A stretch of 64,000 nt of DNA from Magnetococcales bacterium WMHbin3 (GCA_002753185.1 PDZX01000004.1:1-64000); one strand, 5' to 3'; positions 41,372 through 51,674 are shown, numbered from the stretch's first letter. The notes: a model not told the origin generated them from the letters alone. Numbers and translations: made by a program.

Positions 41372-44300
41372 GTGTTTCCGAGCGTCGAGAGTGAGGTGCG
41401 AAGCAAGGGTGCCCGTCCACGTTCACGACGCCGGATCGTTGCGCTCTTGTGCCTGTTGTTCCAGTTGCCCCCCCTCGCGGCGGACGCGGAGACGGTCATC
41501 GCCCACGCCTCCTATGATTTCGCCCCCTCCCTCAGCCGGGATGGCCGCCTGCTCGCCTTTGTCTCCAACCGCTCCGGCAACCGGGATGTCTGGCTGCGGG
41601 ACCTTTCCGCCGGCCAGGGGGCCGCCCCACGGCAGCTCACCGATCATCCGGGGGCCGACGAGGAGCCGGCCATCAGCCCGGATGGCGGTCGCCTGTTGTA
41701 CGTCTCCCACGCCACCGATCCGCGCGGCGATCTCTATCTGCTGGACCTGGCCAGCGGTTCCCGCACCCGCCTGAGCGACGCCACCCGTGGCGAAAGCGCG
41801 CCAACCTGGAGTCCAGACGGCGCGGCGTTTCTGTATACCCGCCTGGCAGAGGGGCAGGATCCCCAGGCGGTCATCCATCACCACCTGGCCACCGGCAAGG
41901 AGTCCGTGGTGATGACCGGGGCCTCCTCCTGCGCCATGGGCGGCAACGAGCAACTGGTCTGCGCGCGGGAGGGGAAGTTGTTTTTTCGCCAGTTGGCCGG
42001 GCCGGAGTCGCCGGTCCCGTTGACCACCGGCGGCCTCGACCGCGAGCCGGTGCTGGCCGACATCGATGGCCAGGAGTGGCTATTCTTCACCCGTTTCGCC
42101 GATCCCCAGGACGAGAGCCGCTCTACGCTACACATGGCGCGTTTCACCCCCGGCAAACCCCTGAGCGAATCGTGGCAGTTGACCCCGGAAGGGGAGTCGT
42201 CCCAACATCCCGCCGTGGCCGGAAAATGGATCTATTACGCCGACGCCCGCAATGGCGACATCCGCCGACTGGACGTACCAGCCTTTCTGGCGGGGTATCG
42301 GGACGCGACCCAGGCACGCAATGGCGCCGCCGCCCGCTTCGCCGCCGGGGAGAGCGCGGCGGGTTTGATGATCCTGGGCAATCTCTCCGCCAATTCCGCA
42401 ACCATGCCCGCCGGGGAACGGCTGCAACTCGACCTCGAATACGCCGGCCAACTGCGCGAGGCCGGCTGGCTCGCGCGTGCGCGCCAGGTGCTGGCCGGGC
42501 ACCCCAAATCCCCGGCCGCCGCGATTCCGGCCATTGCCCTGTCCGTCGAGGAGGCGGTGGACCGGATCGGCGCGGAAGAGTTTAGGGAACGGGTGGGCAA
42601 GGCGGTGGCGGAGATCGACGCCATCGCCGGGAAGTGGCCGGGAGAGGAACGGGTGGCCGCCATGGCCCGCATGGAGGCGAGCCGGCTGCTGCTGCTGACC
42701 GATGAGCCGCTCGCCGCCCTGGAGCAGTTGGCGCCCCTGGAAAAACTCAAGAACCGGGAACTGCGCGCCCAGGCCCTGTTCGCACGGGGCAAGGTCTACC
42801 GGAGCATGGGCAATGCCGCAGGCTTGCGGCGGCTCTTTCCGGAGGTGATCCGCGCCGTGGGCGAGGGGAACCGCTGGGGGGTGCTGGCCATCGCGCAGGC
42901 GATCGCCGTGGCCGAGGGAACCGGAGAAACCCCTTTGCCGCAACGCATCGCCGCCCTGCGCGAACTGATCGGCGCGCATCCCGACCTGAAACGCCTCAAG
43001 ACCGCCACCCTGCTGCGCATGGCGCGCATTTATCAGGACAACGGCGAGGAGATGAAGACGGTAGCCACCTTGTCGGAGATCCCGCCGGACGACCCGGAGC
43101 GGGGCAAAAGCCTCTGGTGGCAGGCGGAGCGGCTGACCCGGCTGGAGCGGTATGCCGAGGCGGCCAATGCCTACGAGGCGTTGACCCGGCTGTCCGGCCA
43201 GACGGACGAAGAGCGCGCGCACGCCCGCCGCGCGATGATCGGTCAACAGGTGGCGGCGGCGGTCAAGGAACGGGAGCTGGGCGACCCCAAGGCGGCGGCC
43301 AAGGCCTTAGGCGGGATCGTGGCCGCCCATCCCGCCTCGGTGGAGGCCCATCGCGCCTATGTCGCCACACGGGCCATGCTGGGGAAGAATGGCGAAAATC
43401 TGACCCATTATGGCCGTCTTTTGGCGGAAAATCCCAACGATCCCGTGTTGCGCTATGCCCACGCCCTGGCCCTCACCTACGAGCCTGCCCCGGATTTCGC
43501 GAGCCTGGCCGTCGCGTTGACCCGGCTGACCGAGGAGGCCCCGGACAATCCGTTCTTTCACCAGACCCTGGGGTGGGTGCAAGAACGCATGGGTGGGGGC
43601 CATCTGGAGCAGGCAGCGCGCGCCTATCAGACCGCCCTGCGCCTGACCGATCCGCGCCAGGGGCCGCGCGCCGAGGCGGATCTGTTGCGCAATCTGGGCA
43701 ATGTCTTTCACGCCATGCCCAATCACGCCGAATCCTACCGCTATTTCAAGCGCTGGACCGAGCGCAGGCTGCCCCTGGCCGAACCCCTGGAAAACGCCCT
43801 GCTCCATCGCAAGCTGGCGGAAAGCGCCTTCAAGACCGACCGCACCCAGGAGGCGACGTTTCTCTATCGCAAGGCCATCGACCTCCTCCCCGCCGAACAG
43901 AAGGCGCTCCGGCTGGAGCTGATGGAGCGGCTGGCCCTGGCCTTCCAGGCCATGGGCGAGCACGCCAAGGCCGCCAACTGGTTCGCCAGGGTCCTGGAAG
44001 GCAACCGCGAGCTGGGCAAGAGCGAGAATCTCGCCCTGTTGCAACGCAACATCGGCGTCAACCTGCACCAGGCCGCCCTCTCCGGTGAGGTCCCGGACCA
44101 AGGCGCCTTGAGGGAGGCGCTGACCCGTTTCCTCGCCAGCTTGGCCGATCTGGAGCGGCATGGCAAACAGGCCCCTTCCGGGGGCAAGGGGTTTATCAAT
44201 CTGGTTTTCTCCCTGGGGGAGAGCAGTTCCGGGGCCGCCTTCGGCTTTGACCATGCCGGCGAGCAGAAATTGCTGTTCGGTTTTCTCGCCACGACTTACG

Positions 44301-47300
44301 AAGGGTTGGAGGAGCCTGGACCTGCCCTGGAGTATCTGCAAAAAAAACTGGCCCTGATCCCCGCGAAGCTGGAGGATGACGTGGCGCAAGCCACGGAAAA
44401 GGCGGTCCTCCTGAGCCGCATCGGGCAGTTGCAGTTCCGGCTGAACCAGCGCGCCGCCGCCTGGGAGAGTTCCCTTGCCTCCCTGGAACTGACCACCCGG
44501 CTGGGTTTGAAATTCGGCAATCAGGTCAATCTGCACAACCTCTCCCGCATCGCGGTGGAGCAGTTTCTGGCCGGGGAGGGCGTGACCCCGGAGGCGGCGG
44601 CGCGACTGGCCGACCGCCTCACCCCGGAGTGGGAGGGGGCCTCCTCTCCGGTCAGCGCCTTTCACACCCTGGCCAATACCGCCTACGTGCTGGTCCAGCT
44701 GCCGGATGCGCCTATGGACGCCCGGTTGTACGAGTTGAAGGGCCGTCCGGAGTCGCTCTATCGCCGCGCCGAGGCGCTGTTGACCACCGCCAACGGTTTT
44801 TCCAGCCGGGAACTGCTCGCCCATCAGACCAGGATCAAGCTCAACCGTCTGGTGCTGGCCACCGGCGCGGAAAAATGGCAGGCCGCCGCCACGCTGCGCC
44901 AGGAGGTGGAGCGATTGGTCGAATCCGGCTGGTCGGAGAGCGGCTGGATGCTCTCTTTGCTGCAAGCCGAGGCGGCCAGGGAGCCGTCGGAACGGGAAAA
45001 ACAGTTGCGCATCGCCCTGGAGCGCGCCTTGCGCCTGCCCGCCATCGCTCTGCCCAAGGGGACGGGCAAGGCGCAGGCGCCGTTTCTCGATCAGCTCGCC
45101 AGCCGCCTGGCCGGTCTGCTCGTGGCGCGTGGCCAGCATGCCGAGGCCTTCGCCGCAAGCGAGCAACTGGCCATGAGACGCGACCTCCTGCTGCTCAACG
45201 ACCAACTGGGAAAAGAGTTTTTCCTGCGCGCCGCCGGGGAGGCCGGAGAGGAGCTGACCGCCCTGTTGCAGGACCTGGAGCTTGCGATGGAGTCCGGTGA
45301 TGCCGTGCGTCTGGAGACCCCTTTGCTGCTGTGGAAGAAAACCGTGGCGGATTTGAGCACCACCCGTCCGTTGGCTGCAGCGCTTTTCGGCACTCCTGAC
45401 ATCGATGGCCTGCGGGAGCGGCACTGTTCGACCCGGTATGTCTGTGTGTCGCTCGTGCCGGGGGAGGCGGGCTGGCATCTGTTCCTGACCACCGGCAAGC
45501 CCCTGGAACATGCCATCCTCGCCGATCCGGGTACGTTGTGGAGCCATCCCAAGGTGGTCGCGGCCCTGGCGCGGGCCGAGGCGGTCACCCTGGCCGCGCC
45601 CGCCACGGCGCGGCTGCCTTCCGCTACGTTGCCCACGGCCCGGATCCGCACCCTGGCCGAACTGATCCCGGCCCATGTCCGGCAAGGTCTGTTTCATGCG
45701 CGGGTGGCGCTCACCGGCGGGGCGGTGGTCGAGGGGTCGGCCCTCCATGCCGAATCCCTGACCGCCGAGACCAGGGGCAGGTTGACGGATGCCCATCTGC
45801 TGATCGCCGGAACGCCAGTGCGCGGGATGGCGATTCCGGTCGCCGAGCGGGATCGGGTGGTGGAGCGGATTGCGCTGGCGGGGCTGCGGGTGGAGGAGGG
45901 GCATACCGCCTTTCTGACCATCAGCGCGGCCATGGGGGAAGAGGAGCGCTCACTGCTGGCCGAGGCGTTGATTTTCGCCGGCTTCGCCCATGTGGTGCTG
46001 GTCCCGGAGGAGCTGCCGCTGGCCCGCGTCGGACAGGTGGCGGGTCAATATGCGAGCCGTCTGGAGGAGTCGCCCGCCCGGCTCGCCCTGGAACGGGCCT
46101 GGCGGGAGGGGACGGCCGGCAAGGAGGCGGCCCATCCGTTGCGCTGGCATGGCCGGGTGGGCGCGGACCCCGGCGAGGCGCGCAAGCTGGCGGCCAGCCT
46201 GTACGACGAGGAGTTGGCCGCCGCCGTGGCCGCGCAACAGGCCGACGACACCCGCGCGGCCCTGGCGCGGGTGGAAAACGCCCTGGCCCTGCAAAAGGCC
46301 GCCGGCCACGAGGCGCAGTTCCCCCTGCTCGTCCGCTTCGCGGTGGAAAGCCTGTTCCGGCAGGAGGAGTATGCCAGGGCGCTGGCGCATCAGGAACGAT
46401 TGCTGGCCCATCCGGGGGTGCGCGGGGATGTGCTGGAGCGGGCGCAGGCCGAGTTCACCATGGGGGTGCTCCACTCCCGCCTGGAGCAGTTCGAGCCGGC
46501 CATCACCCATCTGGATGCCGCCATCCGGCTGTGGAGCGGCGCGGGCAAGGTGGCCAGACAGGCCGAAGGGGTGGCCACCCTGGGGGTGGTGCGCGAGAAC
46601 CGGGGTTCCTATGCCGAGGCCCTGGCCGATTTCGCCACCTCGTTGGACCTCTATCTGCGGGTACACGACCGCAAGGCCATGGCCGGGCAGTACATGCGCA
46701 TGGGGCGGATCGATCATCTGCGCCTGAACCGCTATCTCTCCGCGCGGGAGCGGTTCGGCAAGGCATTGGCCCTTTACCGGGAGGTCAAGGACCGGGACGG
46801 GGAGGCCAGGGCGCTGTTCGACGAGGGCCTGACATGGGACGCCACCGGGGATTTCGCCGAGGCCGAAAAGCGCTACCAGGCCGGACGGGCCATCGGGGTG
46901 GAGCTGGACGCGCCATTCCTGGTGGCCACCGGCGCCTTGTACCTGGCCAACTCCGCCTGGCATCAGGGGGAGTATCAGGCGGCCCTGGATGGTTTGCTGG
47001 CCGCCGACGACGCGGCCAAAAAGGCCGGGGACGCGCAGTTGACCATCATGATCGCCAACACGCGCGGCCTGGTCTATTGGACGCTCAACGAAAACGAAAA
47101 GGCGCTCCTGCATCTGCAAAAGGCCATCGATCTGGCGGAAAAGGAGAAGATCCCCCCGGAACTGGCCACCTCCCTGAACAACAAGGGCCAGGTGCTGCGC
47201 CAGATGGAGCAGCCGGAGGAGGCGTTGACCTTCTTCCGGCGGGCCAAGGAGATCGATGCCGGGTTGCGCACCAGTTGGGGGCTGGGTTACGACCATCGCA

Positions 47301-49021
47301 ACATCGGCATGGCCCTGATGCAACTGGGGCGCCTGGAGGAGGCCGAGGCCGAGTTCGTCGAGGCCGAGGCGCTGAGCGCGCGCATCTCCTATCCGGTCAA
47401 CCAGGCCAAGGCATTGCTGGAGCTTGGCCGGGTGAACGTCAAGCTGGCGCGTCCCGCCAAGGCCGTGGGCTTTTTCCAGCGTGCCCTGGAGTTGTCCCGC
47501 AAGCATCTGCTCCGGGAGGTGGAGTGGCGCGCCACCGCTGGATTGGCCTCCCTGCTGGTGGGCGAGGGGAAGCGGGAGGAGGCGGTCAAACGGTACGATG
47601 AGGCGATCCGCGTGGTGGAGGGGATGCGGGAGAGTCTGCGCATCGATGCCTTGCGCAACAGTTTTCAGGTCAACAAGCAGGATCTTTACCGGGAGATGAT
47701 CCTGCTGCTGGCCGATCTGGGTCGGCAGAGGGAGGCGTTCGACTATCTGGAGCGGTTTCGTTCGCGCAATTTCATCGATCTGCTGGCCAATCAGAAGGTG
47801 GTGTTGGGTCGCAAGGGGGATGAGGCCGCCTTGCGGCGGGTGAACGGCCTGTTCCGGGAGCTGGAAGAGCTGGCGAAGGAGATGGCGGCCAAGGACAATC
47901 CCCCACGGGAACTGGTGAAAAAATATCGGGAGAAGCAGGCCGCCGCCGAGGAGGCGCAGTTGGCGTTGCAGCAGCGCAGCCCGGAGACGAGCGGCTTCGT
48001 CAGCGTCGATCCCATCACCCTGGAGCGATTCGAGAAGCTGCTGGATCCGGGTGTTGGGGTATTGGCCTATTTGTTGACGGAAAAGGAGATTCTGGTGTGG
48101 TTGACCCGCCGGGAGGGGACGGTGTTCAAGCGGGTGGCGGTGAGTGAAACGGAGTTGACCGCGACGGTGCGCGCCTATCGGGACCGGATGCAGCAAATGG
48201 AGCCGGTGGATGCGTTGCTGGCGCGGCTGTACGGTTGGCTGATCGCGCCCCTGGAGAAGGAGATCGGTGGCGTGCGTTATTTGGGGATCATTCCCCACGA
48301 GGCGTTGCATTTTCTCGCCTTCGCCGCCCTGCCCGGTCCAGGGGGGGTGTTGGTGGAGCAGGTACCGTTGTTTTATTCGCCGTCCGCATCGGCGATGCGG
48401 TTCGCCGTCGAGAAGCGGCACAAGGAGAAGAAGACCCGTGTCCTGGCGATCGGCAATCCGGATCTGGGGGATTTGAATTACGACCTGCCGTTGGCCGAGT
48501 TCGAGGCCGACAGCATTCGCTGGTCGTTCCCGCGCGGGGAGGCGATGAAGGGCAAGCAGGCCACCAAGGAGTGGCTGGTCAAGCACATCGGCGAGTATGG
48601 GATCATCCACATCGCCGCGCACGGGGATTTTCAGAACGTCAATCCGCTGTTTTCATCCCTCTGGCTGGCCGCCGGGGAGGGCAAGGATTCCGGTCGTCTG
48701 ACGGTCAAGGAGATCTTCGCCTTGGACCTGCAAGCCGACCTGGTGACGTTGAGCGCCTGCCAGACCGGTCTGGGTCAGTTGCGCGGCAGCGAGTTGATCG
48801 GTCTGAACCGCGCCTTTCTGTATGCCGGGACCCACAGCCTGATTTCGTCGCTTTGGCGCGTGGACGATCTCTCCACGGCGGTATTGATGAAACATTTCTA
48901 TCGCAACTATGCCAGCATGACCAAGGCCGACAGTCTGCGTCAGGCCCAGTTGCTGGTGAAACAGAATTATCCGCATCCCGCCAACTGGGCCGGTTTCAAT
49001 CTGGTTGGGGATTATGAATAA
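41372..49021 (+). CDS. Giant secreted PD40-TPR-CHAT protein
   Basis: 2549 residues. A basic N terminus (RPRSRRR) and hydrophobic stretch (IVALLCLLFQLPPLAADAE) form a signal peptide. At about 35-300 is a TolB/PD40-like propeller (APSLSRDGRLLAFVSNRSGN, EPAISPDGGRLLYVSH, APTWSPDGAAFLYTRL). Most of the rest is TPR helices in two blocks (about 450-1200, 1600-2100). The C-terminal 350 residues are a CHAT domain, a caspase-like protease fold, with catalytic-type His2417 (IHIAAHGDF) and Cys2463 (TLSACQTGLGQLRGSE). AGGAGA before GTG 41372 supports the start, 34 bases after the kinase. The stop overlaps the Fic gene by 8 bases. CHAT proteases such as HetF and TPR-CHAT of type III-E act in the cytosol, so the signal peptide is unusual. 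Substrate unknown. Confidence 0.88.
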   Translation: MFPSVESEVRSKGARPRSRRRIVALLCLLFQLPPLAADAETVIAHASYDFAPSLSRDGRLLAFVSNRSGNRDVWLRDLSAGQGAAPRQLTDHPGADEEPAISPDGGRLLYVSHATDPRGDLYLLDLASGSRTRLSDATRGESAPTWSPDGAAFLYTRLAEGQDPQAVIHHHLATGKESVVMTGASSCAMGGNEQLVCAREGKLFFRQLAGPESPVPLTTGGLDREPVLADIDGQEWLFFTRFADPQDESRSTLHMARFTPGKPLSESWQLTPEGESSQHPAVAGKWIYYADARNGDIRRLDVPAFLAGYRDATQARNGAAARFAAGESAAGLMILGNLSANSATMPAGERLQLDLEYAGQLREAGWLARARQVLAGHPKSPAAAIPAIALSVEEAVDRIGAEEFRERVGKAVAEIDAIAGKWPGEERVAAMARMEASRLLLLTDEPLAALEQLAPLEKLKNRELRAQALFARGKVYRSMGNAAGLRRLFPEVIRAVGEGNRWGVLAIAQAIAVAEGTGETPLPQRIAALRELIGAHPDLKRLKTATLLRMARIYQDNGEEMKTVATLSEIPPDDPERGKSLWWQAERLTRLERYAEAANAYEALTRLSGQTDEERAHARRAMIGQQVAAAVKERELGDPKAAAKALGGIVAAHPASVEAHRAYVATRAMLGKNGENLTHYGRLLAENPNDPVLRYAHALALTYEPAPDFASLAVALTRLTEEAPDNPFFHQTLGWVQERMGGGHLEQAARAYQTALRLTDPRQGPRAEADLLRNLGNVFHAMPNHAESYRYFKRWTERRLPLAEPLENALLHRKLAESAFKTDRTQEATFLYRKAIDLLPAEQKALRLELMERLALAFQAMGEHAKAANWFARVLEGNRELGKSENLALLQRNIGVNLHQAALSGEVPDQGALREALTRFLASLADLERHGKQAPSGGKGFINLVFSLGESSSGAAFGFDHAGEQKLLFGFLATTYEGLEEPGPALEYLQKKLALIPAKLEDDVAQATEKAVLLSRIGQLQFRLNQRAAAWESSLASLELTTRLGLKFGNQVNLHNLSRIAVEQFLAGEGVTPEAAARLADRLTPEWEGASSPVSAFHTLANTAYVLVQLPDAPMDARLYELKGRPESLYRRAEALLTTANGFSSRELLAHQTRIKLNRLVLATGAEKWQAAATLRQEVERLVESGWSESGWMLSLLQAEAAREPSEREKQLRIALERALRLPAIALPKGTGKAQAPFLDQLASRLAGLLVARGQHAEAFAASEQLAMRRDLLLLNDQLGKEFFLRAAGEAGEELTALLQDLELAMESGDAVRLETPLLLWKKTVADLSTTRPLAAALFGTPDIDGLRERHCSTRYVCVSLVPGEAGWHLFLTTGKPLEHAILADPGTLWSHPKVVAALARAEAVTLAAPATARLPSATLPTARIRTLAELIPAHVRQGLFHARVALTGGAVVEGSALHAESLTAETRGRLTDAHLLIAGTPVRGMAIPVAERDRVVERIALAGLRVEEGHTAFLTISAAMGEEERSLLAEALIFAGFAHVVLVPEELPLARVGQVAGQYASRLEESPARLALERAWREGTAGKEAAHPLRWHGRVGADPGEARKLAASLYDEELAAAVAAQQADDTRAALARVENALALQKAAGHEAQFPLLVRFAVESLFRQEEYARALAHQERLLAHPGVRGDVLERAQAEFTMGVLHSRLEQFEPAITHLDAAIRLWSGAGKVARQAEGVATLGVVRENRGSYAEALADFATSLDLYLRVHDRKAMAGQYMRMGRIDHLRLNRYLSARERFGKALALYREVKDRDGEARALFDEGLTWDATGDFAEAEKRYQAGRAIGVELDAPFLVATGALYLANSAWHQGEYQAALDGLLAADDAAKKAGDAQLTIMIANTRGLVYWTLNENEKALLHLQKAIDLAEKEKIPPELATSLNNKGQVLRQMEQPEEALTFFRRAKEIDAGLRTSWGLGYDHRNIGMALMQLGRLEEAEAEFVEAEALSARISYPVNQAKALLELGRVNVKLARPAKAVGFFQRALELSRKHLLREVEWRATAGLASLLVGEGKREEAVKRYDEAIRVVEGMRESLRIDALRNSFQVNKQDLYREMILLLADLGRQREAFDYLERFRSRNFIDLLANQKVVLGRKGDEAALRRVNGLFRELEELAKEMAAKDNPPRELVKKYREKQAAAEEAQLALQQRSPETSGFVSVDPITLERFEKLLDPGVGVLAYLLTEKEILVWLTRREGTVFKRVAVSETELTATVRAYRDRMQQMEPVDALLARLYGWLIAPLEKEIGGVRYLGIIPHEALHFLAFAALPGPGGVLVEQVPLFYSPSASAMRFAVEKRHKEKKTRVLAIGNPDLGDLNYDLPLAEFEADSIRWSFPRGEAMKGKQATKEWLVKHIGEYGIIHIAAHGDFQNVNPLFSSLWLAAGEGKDSGRLTVKEIFALDLQADLVTLSACQTGLGQLRGSELIGLNRAFLYAGTHSLISSLWRVDDLSTAVLMKHFYRNYASMTKADSLRQAQLLVKQNYPHPANWAGFNLVGDYE

Positions 49022-50369
49022 TCATTCTGAAACAATGGGTCTCGGTGAGTGGCGGTTCTCCTTGGGATCGTCGGTTGCTGAAGGTATTTTGAAGAGAATA
49101 AAAGAGTTGGAGGAGAGGGTCGGTCTGCTGCGAGGGCAAGGAACGCTTTCTCTGGCAACCCTGAAAAGATTCTTTGGAGAAAAGCGGTTTGAACAGATTG
49201 CCGAATCCAATGCCCTGGAGGGGAGTACCTTGTCTGCGGGTGAAACCGAGCTGGCGATTCTGAAGGGGGTGACCATGACCGGTCACGACCCGGCTTATGT
49301 CCGTGATGCATTTGCCCTGGATAAGGCCCTGCGTCGCATGGTCGAAATGGCTCAGGATAAGGCAGGCCCCACGGATCTGGATGATGTGCGGGAGTTGCAC
49401 GCCTTGATCCTGGGAGAGCGATCCGGAGCTGGCCTTTTCCGCAATCAGCCGGTGTTGATTTCCGGTTCCCGTCATCGTCCTCCAAGGGCGTGGGCGGAGA
49501 TCATGGCGGGCATGGAGGCGTGGGAAGCATGGTCAAGGCGGCGCGCCGGTTTGCCCGGTCCGGTACGTTCCGTGGTTTTGCACGCCTGGCTGGCCCATAT
49601 CCATCCCTTTATCGATGGCAATGGACGCACTGCCCGTGCGATCGGCAATCTGGAACTGGTGCGCGCCGGTTATCCCTCGGCCATCATCAAGAAGAAGGAT
49701 CGCTCCCGCTATCTGGACGCGCTGGGGGAAGCGGACGAAGCGGGGGACCTGCAAGCCTTGTTCGAGTTCCTGCTGGAGCGCATGGAAGGATCTCTGCAGG
49801 GCCTGGAACTTTCGGCACGCCAGGAGAACGGTTACGATCCGGCCGTGATCCGATTGCGGTCGGAACAGGAACGCGGCATGAAAATCTGGCTGACACAGGT
49901 CAAACTCCTGGTCCTTTCCCTGGAAGATCAATTGCAGCACCTGTCGCAGCGGCTGGCGGGCAAGGTCGTGACGAAATGTTTCGAGGATGCCTTGGATTTG
50001 GATGAATATCGGATCCTGAGTCAGGGACAATCCATGTCGAGGAGCTGGTCGTTCATTCTGGAAATCGAGATTCCAGCCCTGGAAAAAATGCGTCATCTGG
50101 CATGGTTCGGATATCGTTCCTCCGCCATGCGGGAGTTTTTGGGTACCGGAGGTCCTGCCCTGTACTGGTCGGTTCCCAACCCTGAGGGTTATCCGCGTTG
50201 GATGACGGATACGGCAAGATCGCCCCGCTATGTCGAGATGACCATGGCGCCTGAAAATCCTTCGGCATGGGTGGTGAGGGATCGGCAAGACGTGATCAGG
50301 GTGGTTTCATCAATGATATTGGTGAGAAGTTTGGCAGCGGATTTGTGGCGTGTCAATGACCAGGAGTAA
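49014..50369 (+). CDS. Fic-domain AMP transferase with N-terminal inhibitory motif
   Basis: 451-residue Fic protein. The active-site loop is HPFIDGNGRTAR (about residues 201-212), complete including the catalytic His and the phosphate-binding Gly-Asn-Gly-Arg. The N-terminal inhibitory motif [ST]xxxE[GN] is present as SNALEG (about 66-71), making this an autoinhibited class II Fic. The C-terminal 230 residues contain a helical, possibly winged-helix, extension without a recognised domain. Fic enzymes AMPylate hydroxyl side chains of target proteins. ATG 49014 overlaps the CHAT gene stop by 8 bases (ATGAATAA), so they form a coupled pair. No signal peptide, so enzyme and CHAT protein would be in different compartments unless the CHAT protein stays cytosolic. 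Confidence 0.9.
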   Translation: MNNHSETMGLGEWRFSLGSSVAEGILKRIKELEERVGLLRGQGTLSLATLKRFFGEKRFEQIAESNALEGSTLSAGETELAILKGVTMTGHDPAYVRDAFALDKALRRMVEMAQDKAGPTDLDDVRELHALILGERSGAGLFRNQPVLISGSRHRPPRAWAEIMAGMEAWEAWSRRRAGLPGPVRSVVLHAWLAHIHPFIDGNGRTARAIGNLELVRAGYPSAIIKKKDRSRYLDALGEADEAGDLQALFEFLLERMEGSLQGLELSARQENGYDPAVIRLRSEQERGMKIWLTQVKLLVLSLEDQLQHLSQRLAGKVVTKCFEDALDLDEYRILSQGQSMSRSWSFILEIEIPALEKMRHLAWFGYRSSAMREFLGTGGPALYWSVPNPEGYPRWMTDTARSPRYVEMTMAPENPSAWVVRDRQDVIRVVSSMILVRSLAADLWRVNDQE

Positions 50370-50384
50370 CATCCGTTTTGTTTC

Positions 50385-51059
50385 ATGAAGGTGTGCATTG
50401 TCATGTATCGATTGGTCGTTTTTTTCATTATTCTGGTCGGTTGTTGCCTGATGCCGCCGATTTCCCACGCGGCCCGTGGTGTGCGGGACGATGTGGAGAG
50501 CTACCGTCAGGCGGCGGAAAAGGGCGATGCCGTCGCGCAGAGCCGTTTGGGACATCTCTATCTGGAAGGCAAGGGGGTGGAGAAGGATTACAAACAGGCC
50601 GCCCACTGGCTCGGCAAGGCGGCGGAACAGGGGGAGGGCAAGGCGTGCAACTCCCTGGGCGTGATCCATCTCTCCGGGCTGGGGGTGAAGCGGGACCCGG
50701 CGCAAGCCAGGCAATGGTTTCTGGCGGGCATTGCCAGAAACGACCCTGGCGCCCACGCCAACATGGGGATGCTCTACTACCTGGGCCATGGGGTCGGTCA
50801 GGATTTCGCCACCGCAGAACGGCTGTTCCGTCAGGCGGCGAACCGGGGCGACGTGGGGGGACAGTTCAATCTCGGCTTGATGCACGCGCTGGGACAGGGG
50901 GTGCCGAAGGACCTGGTGCAAGGCTACCTGTGGCTCACCCTGGCGGTGGCGGCAGGGGACGAACAGGCCACCCGTTCCCGCGCCCAGCTCGCCAAGGACA
51001 TGACCCCGGATCAAATCGCCCAGGGCGAGGCCCTGGCGCGCCAATGGCGGCCCGAATGA
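50385..51059 (+). CDS. Secreted Sel1-repeat protein
   Basis: 224 residues (218 from ATG 50403, which has AAGGTG upstream) with a signal peptide (LVVFFIILVGCCLMPPISHA) and four Sel1 repeats of about 36 residues (AAEKGDAVAQSRLGHLYLEG, GVEKDYKQAAHWLGKAAEQG and so on). Same architecture as the Sel1 gene coupled to mamK, but longer in repeats and not obviously a recent duplicate. Located 15 bases after the Fic gene, probably the last gene of the CHAT-Fic run. Likely periplasmic scaffold; partner unknown. The signal peptide contains CC that could be mistaken for a lipobox. Confidence 0.85.
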   Translation: MKVCIVMYRLVVFFIILVGCCLMPPISHAARGVRDDVESYRQAAEKGDAVAQSRLGHLYLEGKGVEKDYKQAAHWLGKAAEQGEGKACNSLGVIHLSGLGVKRDPAQARQWFLAGIARNDPGAHANMGMLYYLGHGVGQDFATAERLFRQAANRGDVGGQFNLGLMHALGQGVPKDLVQGYLWLTLAVAAGDEQATRSRAQLAKDMTPDQIAQGEALARQWRPE

Positions 51060-51137
51060 CCCGATGTCGGGGGGGGAACGCTTGCCTTGGTGCGGCGAAT
51101 TCGGCTACATTCTCCGCATGATTTGCGGAGATATGCC

Positions 51138-51518
51138 ATGTTCATCTGGGAACACCACCACTGGCCCCATTTTCGATGGGACGCCAACGCCCTGCTGACC
51201 CCCCTGGCGGCGGCTCGCCACAAGCAGGGGCAACTTCTGGGACGCATGCGCGATCTCGGTTTCAAGCCGCGCAAGGAGGCCGAGTGGCGGGCGACCGTCG
51301 AGGATGTCATCCGCACCTTCGAGATCGAAGGCGAACGCCTCGATTGCGCCGAAGTCCGTTCGTCTGTCGCGCGTCGGCTCGGTCTGCCGGATGCCGCGAT
51401 GACCCCTCCGGATCGCCGTGTGGACGGCGTTGTGGAGATGATGCTGGACGCCATGCACAACCGCTCACGGCGCAGAGGCTCCATGGTTGGCAGGCGGCGT
51501 TGTTCCCGACCGGGAACA
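51138..51518 (+). pseudogene. Truncated DUF4172-Fic protein remnant
   Basis: N-terminal part of a second, unrelated Fic-family protein. MFIWEHHHWPHFRWDANALL and the following segment (GQLLGRMRDLGFKPRKEAEW, DVIRTFEIEGERLD with inhibitory motif SxxxEG-like TFEIEG) are typical of the DUF4172 Fic family. At about 51460 the frame shifts, and PLTAQRLHGWQAALFPTG continues in another frame. After about 51518 the Fic homology stops and a transposase fragment begins, so the catalytic HPFxxGNGR loop is missing. GGAG precedes ATG 51138. Clearly a non-functional remnant. Confidence 0.75.
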
Positions 51519-51674
51519 GGCTTGCATATCCAATCACGACTGGACGAGAATGTGTATGGGGCTGGCATCAAGGTGTCCGACCAGGAGATCGAAAGGTTGG
51601 CAATCGAACGCGACCAGTTTCATGGAGAATGGAACTATCGGTTGATGCCAAGGGAGTGTCAGTCAGCACCATGA
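51519..51674 (+). mobile_element. ISAzo13-family transposase 3' remnant
   Basis: About 51 codons matching the C terminus of the ISAzo13 (Rhodopirellula-type DDE) transposases: GIKVSDQEIERLAIERDQFH followed by GEWNYRLMP. The rest of the element is absent. It is fused to the broken Fic gene, marking an insertion followed by deletion. CTAGGGTCCTAATC at about 51695-51708 could be part of the element's end, but no matching inverted repeat is visible upstream. Confidence 0.65.

Noticed and set aside
43307-45904. 865-codon antisense frame over the TPR region
   Set aside because: Same shadow effect as other antisense frames; low-complexity Gln/Gly/Arg composition.
45950-48622. 890-codon open frame antisense to the CHAT gene
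   Set aside because: Shadow of the TPR/CHAT coding strand; no start signal or family resemblance, while the plus strand has the catalytic His and Cys.
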